This document shows, one piece after another, positions 27,046 to 36,824 of a DNA stretch of 55,204 nucleotides (the stretch's first letter is position 1; each line of letters starts with the position of its first letter). The translations under genes and the position numbers were made by a program. Below the pieces are notes generated by a model that was not told the DNA's origin, did not search any database, and saw nothing but the letters and a program-made list of their open reading frames with translations. The DNA comes from Vreelandella olivaria (lineage in GTDB: Bacteria > Pseudomonadota > Gammaproteobacteria > Pseudomonadales > Halomonadaceae), in the NCBI RefSeq assembly GCF_023507745.1, contig NZ_JALPZO010000113.1, forward strand, positions 1 through 55,204, written 5' to 3'.

Positions 27046-28461
27046 CTACATGATCGATGGCAGCCAGGTTGCCAGCCCCGGGAAAAATGCCAGCGCCAAC
27101 AACATGCTTAACTGCAGTAGAATAAACGGAATAACTCCACGATAGATTGCCGAGGTTGGCACACTATGAGGCGTGACACCGCGCAAATAGAACAGTGCAA
27201 AGCCAAACGGTGGGGTTAAAAAGGATGTCTGCAAGTTCACTGCGATCATAATGCCAAGCCAAATAGGATCAACCCCCATCGCCAGTAGTACCGGCCCCAC
27301 AATGGGCACAACGACAAAGGTGATTTCGATAAAGTCGAGAATAAAGCCCAGCAGGAAAATCACCAACATCACTATCAACGTGGCACCCACCACTCCGCCT
27401 GGTAATGCTTCAAACAACTCTATAACCAACTCCTCGCCACCAAAGGCGCGGAATACCAGCGAAAACAGCGTGGCACCGATCAGGATCAGAAACACCATGC
27501 TGGTAACTTGCGCGGTAGAGTGCAGCACCTCTTTTAACATGGAGAAGCTCAGTCGGCGGTTGGCTGCCGCCAGGAGCAATGCACCAAACGCACCAACGGC
27601 GGAGGCTTCCGTAGGCGTGGCAAAGCCGCCTAAAATAGAACCCAAGACCGCAACGATCAGTAGTACCGGGGGGACTAAGCCTTTTATCAACAACGGCCAA
27701 ATACTACCGGTATGCCCCAGTTCAGCCTTCAATGCAGAGCGATCCGCTGCGGGCGCTGCTGAGGGTTTTAGCCAGGCAACTATCAGCAAATAAACAATGT
27801 AGGCAACGACCAGCAACAACCCTGGCACCAGTGCACCAATAAACAGATCACCAATGGAGAGTGTTTTTGGGCTCCAAACCCCCATCGACAGTTGCGCCTG
27901 CTGATAGGCGTTCGATAACACATCGCCCAATAGTACCAGTGCGATGGAAGGAGGAATAATCTGTCCAAGCGTACCAGTGGCACAGATAGTACCAGTGGCA
28001 AGCGCAGGGGAGTAACCTCGCTTTAGCATGGTCGGTAACGATAACAGCCCCATCGTCACAACAGTGGCGCCCACAATGCCGGTAGAGGCTGCTAACAGCA
28101 TACCCACAATCACAACCGCGATACCTAACCCACCACGTAAAGCACCAAACGCCATTGCCATGGCATCCAGCAAAGTCTCCGCTATCCGGGACTTCTCCAG
28201 CAGCACCCCCATCAACACAAACAGAGGCACCGCCAGCAGTGTTTGATTGGTCATGATGCCGTAAAGCCGGTTAGGCATAGCGTTCATCATGCGGGATTCA
28301 AAGGGTACCGCAACCCCCATGGCTTGAAGCATCAGGCCAAGGCCTGCGAACACCAGGGCGGTGCCCGCCAGCGCCATGGCAACCGGATAACCCAGCATCA
28401 GTACTGCACATACAGTAGCAAACAGCACCAGCGGCATAAAATCTAATAAGGACGCCAGCAC
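27046..28461 (-). CDS. dctM: TRAP transporter large permease (DctM family)
   Basis: A 471-residue inner-membrane protein of the longer DctM subgroup, with around twelve or more helices. Motifs: VPLFVLMGVLLEKSRIAETLLDAM, GIVGATVVTMGLLSLPTML, GTLGQIIPPSIALVLLG, FGGEELV and NLQTSFLTPPFGFALFYLRGV. The GTG start at 28461 overlaps the dctQ stop TAG by one base. The length and NLQTSFLTPPFGFALF motif are shared with TRAP systems for 2-oxoacids and related compounds, but no binding protein is adjacent, so the substrate is undetermined. Confidence 0.9.
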   Translation of the reverse strand: MLASLLDFMPLVLFATVCAVLMLGYPVAMALAGTALVFAGLGLMLQAMGVAVPFESRMMNAMPNRLYGIMTNQTLLAVPLFVLMGVLLEKSRIAETLLDAMAMAFGALRGGLGIAVVIVGMLLAASTGIVGATVVTMGLLSLPTMLKRGYSPALATGTICATGTLGQIIPPSIALVLLGDVLSNAYQQAQLSMGVWSPKTLSIGDLFIGALVPGLLLVVAYIVYLLIVAWLKPSAAPAADRSALKAELGHTGSIWPLLIKGLVPPVLLIVAVLGSILGGFATPTEASAVGAFGALLLAAANRRLSFSMLKEVLHSTAQVTSMVFLILIGATLFSLVFRAFGGEELVIELFEALPGGVVGATLIVMLVIFLLGFILDFIEITFVVVPIVGPVLLAMGVDPIWLGIMIAVNLQTSFLTPPFGFALFYLRGVTPHSVPTSAIYRGVIPFILLQLSMLLALAFFPGLATWLPSIM

Positions 28462-29009
28462 TAGACAATCTCCTCATGGGCGTGGGTTGTGTTCGTTAAC
28501 TTGCCGCGAATAATCAGTGTTTGACGCATTAATTGCGCAATTCCCTGTAGCAGTAACAGGCCTACCATCACCAGAATCAGCGTTTTAAGCAGGAATACAC
28601 CGGGGATGCCTCCGTCGGGCGAGCGCTCCATAATGACCCAACTGCTACGCACATAGCTGAAGCTACTGAACGCGATAAATAGCGATACGGGAATGAGTAA
28701 AAACAGAGTGCCAAGCAGGTCCACCCACGCGCGGCCACGGTCAGAAAAACGCCGATAAAAAATATCCACCCGCACATGGCCATCGCGTTTAAGCGTCCAT
28801 GCGGCGCCCAGCATAAAAACCGCAGCGTGCATATACATCACCGACTCTTGCATCACAATACTGTTGATACCCACAACGTAACGCAACACGACGATGGCAA
28901 ACTGAATCACCATCATAATAATCACTAACCAGGCAATGGCCCGGCCCACCCCCTCGGTAAAGCAGTCAAGCCAGCGCAATAAGCGTGGCTCTTGGGCATT
29001 TGCGTGCAT
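28461..29009 (-). CDS. dctQ: TRAP transporter small permease (DctQ family)
   Basis: A 182-residue membrane protein with four helices; NSIVMQESVMYMHAAVFMLGAAWTLKRDGHVRVD is the DctQ core. The ATG at 29009 has AGGA about 10 bases upstream. An upstream in-frame extension to 29084 would run through the hairpin described next and is unlikely. It pairs with the downstream large permease. In most TRAP operons, including teaABC in this window, a dctP gene sits upstream; here a nuclease-family gene occupies that place. Confidence 0.87.
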   Translation of the reverse strand: MHANAQEPRLLRWLDCFTEGVGRAIAWLVIIMMVIQFAIVVLRYVVGINSIVMQESVMYMHAAVFMLGAAWTLKRDGHVRVDIFYRRFSDRGRAWVDLLGTLFLLIPVSLFIAFSSFSYVRSSWVIMERSPDGGIPGVFLLKTLILVMVGLLLLQGIAQLMRQTLIIRGKLTNTTHAHEEIV

Positions 29010-29030
29010 TGGAAAATGTCCTGCATTAAT

Positions 29031-29095
29031 AAAACGGCCCAGAATCATCGCTGATTCTGGGCCAGACGTCATCCCCAATAGCACGCTATTCGGGG
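29031..29095 (-). terminator. Two consecutive hairpins, the second a Rho-independent terminator
   Basis: Reading the minus strand, a CCCC-AATAGC/GCTATT-GGGG hairpin (29095-29073, one bulge) comes first. It is followed by a perfect 12-bp stem GGCCCAGAATCA/TGATTCTGGGCC (29063-29036, 4-base loop) ending in GTTTTATT. They close the dsbA-nuclease transcript 26 bases before the dctQ start. By analogy with teaA/teaB, the second could alternatively be an attenuator of a former dctP-dctQM operon. Confidence 0.85.
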
Positions 29096-29157
29096 TTAAA
29101 ACGCGTTTTATACGTCTATTGGGTTAATGATGTCAGTATAAACACCACTTATGAGGC

Positions 29158-30045
29158 TCAATTTGCTGAACGCTCGGCGTCAGCTTCGGCCAAAGCATCA
29201 AGGCACGATTTAGGAAGCGGCAAATCCACCGCTATCGGCAGGTGATCAGAAAACAGATGATCCAAAACCCTCACTTCAGCAGCCTCAAGGGTTTGAGAAA
29301 GCAGAATATGATCCAATGCGCGGCGCGGCTGCCAGGAGGGGTAGCTAAACAGCGGTTTCACGGGATGCAAGGGCAATGAGGTGCTAAACCGCTCATGAGC
29401 AAAAAGCTGCTCTGGAGTGCAGTTAAGATCCCCCATCACCACTACATGGCGCAGAGGTTGAATGATATCGCTCAAATAATTGAGCTGACGCACCCGGCCA
29501 CGGTGACTAAGCGCCAAGTGCGCAATGAAGATATGCAGGGCATCAGGTCCGTTGCCAAACCGCACATGGATAGCCCCGCGCCCCGGCAGCGTACCGGGCA
29601 AGCGGTGCTCCTCAATTCGGCTGGGCACCAAACGGGAAAGCAGACCATTACTGTGCTGGGCAATGCGCCCTAAATTACGGTTTAGCTGCTGGAAATAGTG
29701 AGGGAACCCGGCGTGGGAAGCGAGGTATTCCACCTGATTAATACGGCTGGAGCGGAAGCTGCCACCGTCCACTTCCTGAAGCCCGACCACATCAAACTGG
29801 CCCAGCACTTCTCCCATCATCTCCAAACGCTGCAAGCGGCGCGGATGAGGTAAGAAGTGCTGCCAGCTGCGGGTCAGGTAATGGTGGTAGGCAGAGGTTT
29901 GAATACCTACCTGCAAGTTAAACGTTAGCAGGTGTAAAACCCCCCTATCCAGCAACGATGGAGCGTTGCTGGACAGACCCTCCTCCAAACCACCTAGATG
30001 GCCTTGCTCTAGCACCGTGTTATTCTGCTCGCTCGTTACGTACAC
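29158..30045 (-). CDS. Endonuclease/exonuclease/phosphatase family protein
   Basis: A 295-residue DNase I/exonuclease III-fold hydrolase. The order of catalytic motifs is LLTFNLQVG (Asn), VVGLQEVDGG (metal-binding Glu), FIAHLALSHRGR (His), VVMGDLNCTPE (Asp/Asn) and FSDHLPIAVDL (Asp-His). These residues also occur in sphingomyelinase-like and phosphatase members, so the substrate cannot be fixed. No signal peptide is seen. The GTG start at 30045 lies inside the 3' end of dsbA (26-base overlap in another frame), so translation is probably coupled to dsbA. Confidence 0.8.
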   Translation of the reverse strand: MYVTSEQNNTVLEQGHLGGLEEGLSSNAPSLLDRGVLHLLTFNLQVGIQTSAYHHYLTRSWQHFLPHPRRLQRLEMMGEVLGQFDVVGLQEVDGGSFRSSRINQVEYLASHAGFPHYFQQLNRNLGRIAQHSNGLLSRLVPSRIEEHRLPGTLPGRGAIHVRFGNGPDALHIFIAHLALSHRGRVRQLNYLSDIIQPLRHVVVMGDLNCTPEQLFAHERFSTSLPLHPVKPLFSYPSWQPRRALDHILLSQTLEAAEVRVLDHLFSDHLPIAVDLPLPKSCLDALAEADAERSAN

Positions 30046-30652
30046 GTTCTACCAAGGCATCCGCAATCCTTGGCATATTCTCCAGGCTGCCAGCCGTGCT
30101 GGGCGTGACAACATAGCGGCCATCAATAATCAGCGCAGGAACGCCCATCAGACGCATTTCACGCATGCGGCCGTTTGCTTTGTTTACCTCACTACGCACG
30201 TTAAAAGCCGTCAACGCTTGCTTTGCATCTTCTGTAGTAACACCGTATTCAGCGAAAAACTCAGCTATCTCGTCAGCGTCAGTCAGCGAACGACCATCCT
30301 GGTGAATGGCATCAAAAAAATCAGTATGCAGTGCGTCTTCAATACCCAGCGACTCAGCAGCGTAAAATGCCGTTGCATGGGTATTCCAGTCGCCACCCAT
30401 GGTCGCTGGCATATGCACAATGCTGACATCATCTTCAAGCGTCTCATACCACTCATTTACTGGCGTTTGCAGGCGATAACAGTGTGGGCACCCATACCAA
30501 AACGCTTCGGTCACTTCAATCTGCCCCTCCTCTACCTGAGTGGCCACGGGCGACTCAAGTAGCGTGTAGTGCTGACCTTCAACCAGCTCTTGAGCGCTGA
30601 CAGCTGCAGAAAGTCCCACACCAGCTAATGCGACCATTAACGTTTTCAACAT
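30020..30652 (-). CDS. dsbA: Periplasmic thiol:disulfide oxidoreductase DsbA
   Basis: A 210-residue protein from the ATG at 30652 (GGAGAA upstream). The signal peptide ends at VSAQ near residue 20. The active site CPHC (C55, C58) follows FWYG, and a helical insertion and the cis-Pro loop MGVPALIIDG come later. DsbA introduces disulfides into exported proteins. The frame upstream to 30724 has no signal character. It is followed by the overlapping EEP-family gene, while cytochrome c4 is 110 bases upstream on the same strand. Confidence 0.93.
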   Translation of the reverse strand: MLKTLMVALAGVGLSAAVSAQELVEGQHYTLLESPVATQVEEGQIEVTEAFWYGCPHCYRLQTPVNEWYETLEDDVSIVHMPATMGGDWNTHATAFYAAESLGIEDALHTDFFDAIHQDGRSLTDADEIAEFFAEYGVTTEDAKQALTAFNVRSEVNKANGRMREMRLMGVPALIIDGRYVVTPSTAGSLENMPRIADALVERVRNERAE

Positions 30653-30761
30653 AGCGATAATTCTCCGGGAATATAAGTAGATGCTATGACCTTCGGCTGA
30701 AACGCAGGTTCCCCAACCCGCCAACTTAATTCAATAGATTGAGGAACCTAAAGTATCGCAC

Positions 30762-31391
30762 TTAGTGCAGACCTAACAGATAGTTAGCCACCGCCTCCAT
30801 GTCGTTGTCGCTCATTTTTGCAGCGATGTCACGCATGATATTGCCCGGGTCGTTGGCCCGGTTACCAGCAGCGAAATCCTGCAAGGTTGCGATAGTGTAT
30901 TCTGCATGCTGGCCGGAAAGCGCCGGATATACGGCACTACCGATGCCTGCACCTGTTGGTGTATGGCAGGCGCTGCAGGCTGGAATGCCTTTCGCCATAT
31001 CACCGGCACGGTACAGCTCCTCACCACGTGCCAGTAATGTGGCGTCTTCATCACTGGTTTGCCCTAAACTGGCGTCCTGTCCAGCAAAGAAGGCCGCAAC
31101 GTCCCAGGCATCCTGATCAGAGTAATTATCAACCTGACCCGCCATTTCAGGTACCATCCGGTCGCCATCACGAATATCGATAATTTGCTTGGCGAGGTAG
31201 GACATCTGCTGTCCTGCCAGGTTGGGAAAAGCGCCCGCAGGGCTGATACCTGTTTGACCGTGGCAGGCCGCACAGATTTGGGCGAGTTCACGACCAGCTG
31301 CTGCATCTGCATCAGCTTGATGGTCGGTTTGCGCATAGGCGGTGCCAACGGCACCCATGGTAATTGCCAGGCTTGCCAGTAACTTTCTCAT
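30762..31391 (-). CDS. Diheme cytochrome c4
   Basis: A 209-residue periplasmic protein with a signal peptide (cleavage near TAYA-QT) and two class I cytochrome c domains. The heme motifs are CAACH (residues 40-44) and CSACH (139-143). The axial Met ligands are probably in RMVPEMAG and in NIMRDIAAKM. It carries electrons from the bc1 complex to terminal oxidases. The ATG at 31391 was chosen because the signal peptide begins there. It fits with dsbA next door, since heme attachment depends on thiol chemistry. Confidence 0.92.
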   Translation of the reverse strand: MRKLLASLAITMGAVGTAYAQTDHQADADAAAGRELAQICAACHGQTGISPAGAFPNLAGQQMSYLAKQIIDIRDGDRMVPEMAGQVDNYSDQDAWDVAAFFAGQDASLGQTSDEDATLLARGEELYRAGDMAKGIPACSACHTPTGAGIGSAVYPALSGQHAEYTIATLQDFAAGNRANDPGNIMRDIAAKMSDNDMEAVANYLLGLH

Positions 31392-31703
31392 TGCTATTCC
31401 ACTATGCCGTTTGATTATTGACTGGTACGCACCCTGGGCGCTTCCCAGGTTCAGCACTTTACCAGGGACAGCTCCGCCAAAACGAACAACATGTCGTGTT
31501 GGTCGCTGCTGGCTAGAGCGCAATGGTACACTAGCGCCCCAGGTCGCAGTTATAAACCGCTTGCATTATAACGAATCACCCTAGCGGCGGGAATGCAAGT
31601 CCAGGACTGCTTTAGGGGTAATTCGTCGCGGTACCGCTTTCTATTACTCTCCAGAGAAGATTAAGCGGGCCGTCTTAATCGTTCGTTTGCCAGGATTGAT
31701 CCC
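31392..31703. promoter_or_regulatory. 312-base divergent promoter region of cytochrome c4 and yihA
   Basis: No gene is seen. On the minus strand TATAAT (31570-31565) is a perfect -10 for the cytochrome gene, without a clear -35. Overlapping it, an inverted repeat ACGAAT-x-ACCC (31571-31581) pairs with GGGT-x-ATTCGT (31616-31626), and inside it lies the 11-bp palindrome AGTCCAGGACT (31598-31608). These may be operator sites or a transcribed hairpin; no known factor was recognised. Confidence 0.4.
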
Positions 31704-32339
31704 ATGTCTACCCCCTATGATAGCCCAGTCACTCGACTGAACTACCCCACTGCCCGCTTTTTAATCAGCGCGCCAACGCTTGCACTGTGCCCCGATGACA
31801 CGGGCGCGGAAGTTGCCTTTGCTGGACGCTCCAACGCAGGAAAATCCAGTGCTATCAACGCGCTAACCCAGCAAAATGCGTTAGCAAGAACCTCACGCAC
31901 TCCAGGTCGTACACAACTGATCAATTTTTTCAGCGTAATGAATGATGAGTCACGCCGGTTGGTGGATTTACCCGGTTATGGCTACGCCAAAGTGCCCGAG
32001 GCAGTAAAAATAGAGTGGCAACAGCACCTCTCCGACTATCTACGCGGACGTTTTAGTCTGCGCGGTTTAGTACTTTTAATGGATGTACGCCACCCACTTA
32101 CTGAGTTCGATCAAATGATGCTCAATTATGCCGATCAGCGGGAAATGCCGGTACATATTTTGCTCACCAAGGCGGATAAGCTGAAAAAGGGCCCGGCGAG
32201 TGCCGCACTGCAAAAAGTTCGTTCGCGCTTAAAAGAGTGGGAAGACCTGGTATCGGTGCAGCTGTTTTCCTCTCTGAAGCGCGATGGCGTTGACACGCTA
32301 TCCCAAAAGCTCGACCAGTGGTTGCATACCCCGGAATAG
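31704..32339 (+). CDS. yihA: Ribosome biogenesis GTP-binding protein YihA/EngB
   Basis: A 211-residue essential GTPase that helps assemble the large ribosomal subunit. G-motifs: GRSNAGKSS (residues 41-49, G1), TRTPGRTQ region (G2), DLPGYGYA (G3), LTKADK (G4) and a C-terminal SS-L motif (G5). Full length with no anomalies. It is divergent from cytochrome c4 and convergent with the HAD hydrolase, whose stop lies 13 bases away. Confidence 0.96.
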   Translation: MSTPYDSPVTRLNYPTARFLISAPTLALCPDDTGAEVAFAGRSNAGKSSAINALTQQNALARTSRTPGRTQLINFFSVMNDESRRLVDLPGYGYAKVPEAVKIEWQQHLSDYLRGRFSLRGLVLLMDVRHPLTEFDQMMLNYADQREMPVHILLTKADKLKKGPASAALQKVRSRLKEWEDLVSVQLFSSLKRDGVDTLSQKLDQWLHTPE

Positions 32340-32351
32340 CTTGTTGAGCAC

Positions 32352-33089
32352 TCAGGTACGCTTTTCAATCCACTCCAGCAGGCTTGGCAGCTCTTTGACA
32401 TGGGCAATCCGGTGCACGCGTGTGGGTAAGGCCTGATCCCCCTGGTCAGCTACCCAAACGGCATGCATACCCAGCTGCTGAGCGGGTAGCACGTCTTCCT
32501 GCCAGGAGTCCCCCACATGCATGGCACGATCAGGGGCCACATTAAGGCGCTCGAGAGCGGCGAGAAACGGCTTGGGATCAGGTTTGGGAGCCAGCAGTTC
32601 ACCGGCGGCAATCGCAACGGGGAAGTAGGCCGCCAACGGCTGGCGCTTCAAATGTATATTGCCATTCGTAATAGCGGCGAGTTGGTAACGACCAGCCAGA
32701 TTTGCCAGCAAACCAGCAGCCTCCGGGTGCGGCTTGACCTGGACCCGCAAACGATGAAACTCGTTCATCGCGGCGGCGGCCCACAACAGTGCAGTACTAC
32801 GTGACAAGCCTTCTGTTTCCAGCTGTTCCTCCAATGCCCTCAGCCGAAGCCAGGTAAAATCTCCGCGTCGCTCGGGAACCTGCTGTGCCCAGCGTCGGCG
32901 TCGCTGCAAATAATCCACCACGCCCTGCTCATAGTTCAACGCTAAAGGAGGCTCCTCACGTATTTCACGCCACGTGGCAAGCTCCTCCAACAACCAGCGG
33001 TAGTGGCCCTCTTCGGTTTTCAGCATAACGCCTTGGTTGTCCCATAGCGTATCATCAAGATCAAAGGTAATCGCTTGCAGTGAGGACAT
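32352..33089 (-). CDS. yigB: HAD-superfamily hydrolase, YigB-like
   Basis: A 245-residue HAD phosphatase with motif I FDLDDTLWD (nucleophile Asp), motif II AITNGN, motif III lysine in LLAPKPDPKPF and motif IV HVGDSWQEDVLPAQ. The gene directly follows xerC, the place YigB holds in enterobacteria, where it is a flavin-pathway (and general) phosphatase. The exact substrate is inferred from position only. Confidence 0.85.
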   Translation of the reverse strand: MSSLQAITFDLDDTLWDNQGVMLKTEEGHYRWLLEELATWREIREEPPLALNYEQGVVDYLQRRRRWAQQVPERRGDFTWLRLRALEEQLETEGLSRSTALLWAAAAMNEFHRLRVQVKPHPEAAGLLANLAGRYQLAAITNGNIHLKRQPLAAYFPVAIAAGELLAPKPDPKPFLAALERLNVAPDRAMHVGDSWQEDVLPAQQLGMHAVWVADQGDQALPTRVHRIAHVKELPSLLEWIEKRT

Positions 33090-33091
33090 GG

Positions 33092-34000
33092 TTAGCTCCG
33101 AACAGGGCGGCGTTTGGCACGCGGGTGGGCAGCGTCATAGCTTTCCGCCAAATGCTGCCAGTCCAACCGGGTATAGACCTGGGTAGTGGATAAGTTGGCA
33201 TGCCCAAGCAGTTCCTGTACCGCCCGGAGGTCCTGACTGGACTCCAGGAGGTGGCTGGCAAAGGAGTGGCGAAGCCGGTGTGGGTGCAGGTGCTCTGGTA
33301 AACCTCGCTCAATCGAGAGCTGAGCCAAACGCTTTTGGATAGCGCGATGCCCAAGGCGTTTACCACGCTGACCAATAAAAAGTGCCGATTCCCCCTCGTC
33401 GGGGGCCAAGCCGCCTCGGCAGGCCAGCCACTCAGCCAGTGCCTGATGAGCACGCCGGCCAACCGGCACCTGGCGAGGCTTGCTGCCTTTACCCATGACC
33501 CTGACGTGATTGGCAGTTAGATGGCCGAGATCCAATGCCGCCAGTTCGGCCAGGCGAAGGCCACTGGAGTAAAACAGTTCCAGCATAGCCTGATCGCGAA
33601 TAGCCAGCGGCGAGCCGTCATGGGGGGTATCCAAAAAGCGCGCCAGGGCATCCACATCCACAGGCTTGGGCAGGTGGCTTGGCTGCTTGGGTGTGCGCAG
33701 CAGGCCCACTGGGTTATCAGCCAGTATGTCCTCTTTCACCAGATAGTCGGCAAAGCGGGATAGCGCAGCGCGCCTACGCGCCAAACTCCTGGGCGCCAGG
33801 CCACGACTGCGCTCGGCCCCTAAAAAGGCCCGCAACAATGCAGTGTCCAGGTCGGTTGGGTCTGCTATGCCACGCTGCTCGGTGAAGCGGCACAGCGCTG
33901 CCAAATCCTGGCGGTAAGCTGCCACCGTGGCAGCACTTGCATGCGCTGACAGTATGGATAGATAGCGCTCCACCTGATCAGCGAGCGTCCTGTTAGGCAT
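33092..34000 (-). CDS. xerC: Tyrosine recombinase XerC
   Basis: A 302-residue recombinase that resolves chromosome dimers at dif with XerD. The N-terminal SAM-like core-binding domain covers residues 1-95. The catalytic domain shows Arg149 in SSGLRLAEL, HRLRHSFASHLL, LGHANLSTTQ and the nucleophile Tyr in VYTRLD. The XerC rather than XerD assignment comes from the cluster dapF-DUF484-xerC-yigB. Its start overlaps the DUF484 stop by 8 bases. Confidence 0.95.
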   Translation of the reverse strand: MPNRTLADQVERYLSILSAHASAATVAAYRQDLAALCRFTEQRGIADPTDLDTALLRAFLGAERSRGLAPRSLARRRAALSRFADYLVKEDILADNPVGLLRTPKQPSHLPKPVDVDALARFLDTPHDGSPLAIRDQAMLELFYSSGLRLAELAALDLGHLTANHVRVMGKGSKPRQVPVGRRAHQALAEWLACRGGLAPDEGESALFIGQRGKRLGHRAIQKRLAQLSIERGLPEHLHPHRLRHSFASHLLESSQDLRAVQELLGHANLSTTQVYTRLDWQHLAESYDAAHPRAKRRPVRS

Positions 34001-34703
34001 GGTGTTCCAAACGGATCAACAGGCGCGCCACGATATCCCCCAAATACTCAGTAAACAGCGTATCCATACTGGCGCGGTAGCAATCAGGGTCCGGGCTGGC
34101 CAGTACCAGATACCCCAGCTGCTCACCTGCGGAAAGGCGCGAAATAGCACAAGAGCCCGCTTTACGAGGAGCCTTGGTATGCGGTAGGAGGCATTTCCAG
34201 TCACTTACACTGAGCTTGACACAACGGCTGGTGCGACCATCCAACAGTGCAGCCAAACGAACACCAGCATGCTGATCCAGCACATGGCGCGGTGGCTGGG
34301 GAGGCATCGGCTCCGTGTCACTCAGGGTGGCAGGGCACCACAGCGATATCGCGGGCGTATCAAAGCGCTCGTTTAATTGCGTCGCCAACGCCTGGGCCAG
34401 CGCATCACGATCTTCCGCTTCTACCAGTGCCAGCAGCGTTTCACGCAGACGACGGTACTGGGCCTCATTATGTCGCGCGGTCTCCAGCAGGTGTTCAAGA
34501 CGACCTTCCGCTGTTTCAGCCCGTTGGCGTAAATCCATGACCAGACGTTCCAGCAGCGATACCGCTCCATCAATATTGGGATGCGGTACTTTCAGTTGCT
34601 GCAATAAGCCTTCTCGGCCAACAAAAAAATCGGGATGACGGGCCAGCCAAAACGCCACCTGGTCGGGGTCGAGCGTCTTGCGCGGCTCGGGGGCTTGAGA
34701 CAT
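33993..34703 (-). CDS. DUF484 family protein
   Basis: A 236-residue cytosolic protein with an N-terminal helical part (VAFWLARHPDFFVGREGLLQQLKVPH is the family signature), a coiled region and a GAF-like C-terminal half. DUF484 proteins are always found between dapF and xerC in gammaproteobacteria, as here. Function unknown. Confidence 0.9.
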   Translation of the reverse strand: MSQAPEPRKTLDPDQVAFWLARHPDFFVGREGLLQQLKVPHPNIDGAVSLLERLVMDLRQRAETAEGRLEHLLETARHNEAQYRRLRETLLALVEAEDRDALAQALATQLNERFDTPAISLWCPATLSDTEPMPPQPPRHVLDQHAGVRLAALLDGRTSRCVKLSVSDWKCLLPHTKAPRKAGSCAISRLSAGEQLGYLVLASPDPDCYRASMDTLFTEYLGDIVARLLIRLEHHA

Positions 34704-34719
34704 CGCCGTTCTCCTCGAA

Positions 34720-35553
34720 TTAGTTGAGTGCTACACGACCATCAAAGACCCGCGTAGCAGGCCCCACCATCACTAACGATGCTTCTGGATCTGGCCACTC
34801 AATGCTGAGTTGGCCACCCGGCAAGGTCACCCTGACCGGGCTTTTCAGCAGACCCTGGCGGATACCACTGGCAACCGCTGCACAGGCACCGGTACCACAG
34901 GCTAGCGTCTCCCCACTGCCTCGTTCGAAGACCCGCAAGCGAATTTCGCTGGACGAAACCACCTGCATAAACCCCACGTTAACACGCTTGGGAAAGCGAG
35001 GGTGTGCTTCAAGCAACGGACCCAGGTGTTCAACGGGGGCGGTGTCAACGCTCTCAACCTGCAGTACCGCATGGGGGTTGCCCATGGAAACAGCGCCGAT
35101 ATGCAGCGTTTCCCCATCTACTTCGATCGCATGCAGCGGCTGATCACCCGGCGCATCAAAAGGCAACGCAGTGGGATTAAAGCGCGGTCGCCCCATATCC
35201 ACACGCACCATGCCATCGTGCTGAACGTTAAGTACCAGTGGACCGCCAGCGGTTTCCACGTGAATTTCATGCTTATGGGTTAAGCGCTGGTCACGGACAA
35301 AACGGGCAAAACAGCGCGCACCATTACCACAGTTCTCCACTTCACTACCGTCGGCGTTATAAATACGGTAACAAAAGTCCATATCCGGGTTCCGGGGCGG
35401 CTCAACGACCAGCAATTGGTCAAAACCAATACCAAAGCGTCGATCCGCCAGTTGGCGGATCTGTTCATCCTGAAGCCGTGCACGCTGGGTCACCAGGTCC
35501 ACCACCATAAAGTCATTACCCAGGCCGTGCATCTTAGTGAAGTGGAGCAGCAT
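34720..35553 (-). CDS. dapF: Diaminopimelate epimerase
   Basis: A 277-residue PLP-independent racemase that converts LL- to meso-diaminopimelate for lysine and peptidoglycan. The two catalytic cysteines lie in [11 protein letters not shown] and LACGTGACA, with [11 protein letters not shown] at the start and a proper full length. Its start overlaps the lysA stop, so lysA-dapF are translationally coupled, and DUF484 follows after 16 bases. Confidence 0.97.
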   Translation of the reverse strand: MLLHFTKMHGLGNDFMVVDLVTQRARLQDEQIRQLADRRFGIGFDQLLVVEPPRNPDMDFCYRIYNADGSEVENCGNGARCFARFVRDQRLTHKHEIHVETAGGPLVLNVQHDGMVRVDMGRPRFNPTALPFDAPGDQPLHAIEVDGETLHIGAVSMGNPHAVLQVESVDTAPVEHLGPLLEAHPRFPKRVNVGFMQVVSSSEIRLRVFERGSGETLACGTGACAAVASGIRQGLLKSPVRVTLPGGQLSIEWPDPEASLVMVGPATRVFDGRVALN

Positions 35554-36824
35554 CAGCCCTCTCCTTTCGGCAATAGCGCTTCACCATTCCATAAGCTTTC
35601 CAGCGTTTCACGGGTACGCACCACATGGTAGCTGCTGCCATCCACCATAATTTCTGGGGGACGCGGACGGCTATTGTAGTTGGAGGCCATGACAAAACCA
35701 TAAGCGCCTGCGGAGCGCACGGCCAATAGGTCGCCTTCCGCAATCGCCAGCTCACGCTCTTTACCCAGAAAATCACCGGTTTCACATACCGGCCCCACCA
35801 CATCATAGGTCGCTTTTTCACGCTCCTGGCGGGTATCTACCGGCACAATGGCCTGCCACGCCTGATATAACGCCGGGCGAATCAGGTCGTTCATGGCCGC
35901 ATCGACAATAGCGAAATTCTTGGTTTCGCCAGGCTTAAGAAACTCCACCCGGGTCAGCATGATGCCGGCGTTGGCCGCAATGGAGCGCCCCGGCTCAAAT
36001 AGCAGGGTCAGCTTCTCCCCTCCTTCCCAGCGAGAGAGGCGTGCCAGCAGTTGGCTGGCATAATCAAAGGGCTGGGGCGGTTTTTCATCCCGGTAAGGCA
36101 CACCCAAACCGCCCCCCAGATCCAGGTGATCAATCTCAACCCCACGCTCACGCAACCGTTCCATCAATACCAGCAAGCGCTCAAGGGCATCTAAAAACGG
36201 CGCCGTTTCGGTTAATTGAGAGCCAATGTGGCAATCAAGCCCGGCGACGCGCAGGTTGGGCAGACTTTCAGCCAGCGCATAGACATCGAGTGCGTCCTCC
36301 ACCGGAATACCGAACTTATTGTCTTTCAGGCCGGTGGAGATATAAGGGTGCGTACCTGCATCCACATCGGGGTTAACGCGCAGCGAGACAGGCGCTACTT
36401 TGCCAAGCTCACCCGCTACTACATTAAGCCGCTCCAGCTCCGGACGGGACTCAACATTGAAGCACTTAATGCCAACTTCCAGCGCTCTTGCCATCTCCTG
36501 GGGCTGCTTGGCCACACCGGAAAAGACGATTTTGGCCGGATCGCCACCTGCTTTCAGTACACGCTCAAGCTCACCCACAGAGACGATATCAAACCCGGCG
36601 CCCAGCTTGGCGAGCACCCCGAGCACGGCGAGGTTGGAGTTCGCCTTCACTGCATAGCAAATCAGGTGCGGGTGACCTCCCAAGGCTTCCGTATAAGCAC
36701 GAAAATGGCGCTCTAGGGTCGCTTTTGAGTAGACGTAGCACGGAGTGCCCACCGCTGTCGCTACCTGGGTCAGCGGTACATCTTCAGCAAAGAGCGCACC
36801 GTCACGGTAGTTAAAGTAATCCAT
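35553..36824 (-). CDS. lysA: Diaminopimelate decarboxylase
   Basis: A 423-residue fold-type III PLP enzyme catalysing the last step of lysine synthesis. The PLP lysine is K60 in [15 protein letters not shown] and the glycine-rich LGGGLGVPY bind the phosphate, FEPGRSI and [10 protein letters not shown] belong to the active site, and [13 protein letters not shown] is the substrate loop. The ATG overlaps the lptM stop by one base. Confidence 0.97.
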   Translation of the reverse strand: MDYFNYRDGALFAEDVPLTQVATAVGTPCYVYSKATLERHFRAYTEALGGHPHLICYAVKANSNLAVLGVLAKLGAGFDIVSVGELERVLKAGGDPAKIVFSGVAKQPQEMARALEVGIKCFNVESRPELERLNVVAGELGKVAPVSLRVNPDVDAGTHPYISTGLKDNKFGIPVEDALDVYALAESLPNLRVAGLDCHIGSQLTETAPFLDALERLLVLMERLRERGVEIDHLDLGGGLGVPYRDEKPPQPFDYASQLLARLSRWEGGEKLTLLFEPGRSIAANAGIMLTRVEFLKPGETKNFAIVDAAMNDLIRPALYQAWQAIVPVDTRQEREKATYDVVGPVCETGDFLGKERELAIAEGDLLAVRSAGAYGFVMASNYNSRPRPPEIMVDGSSYHVVRTRETLESLWNGEALLPKGEG

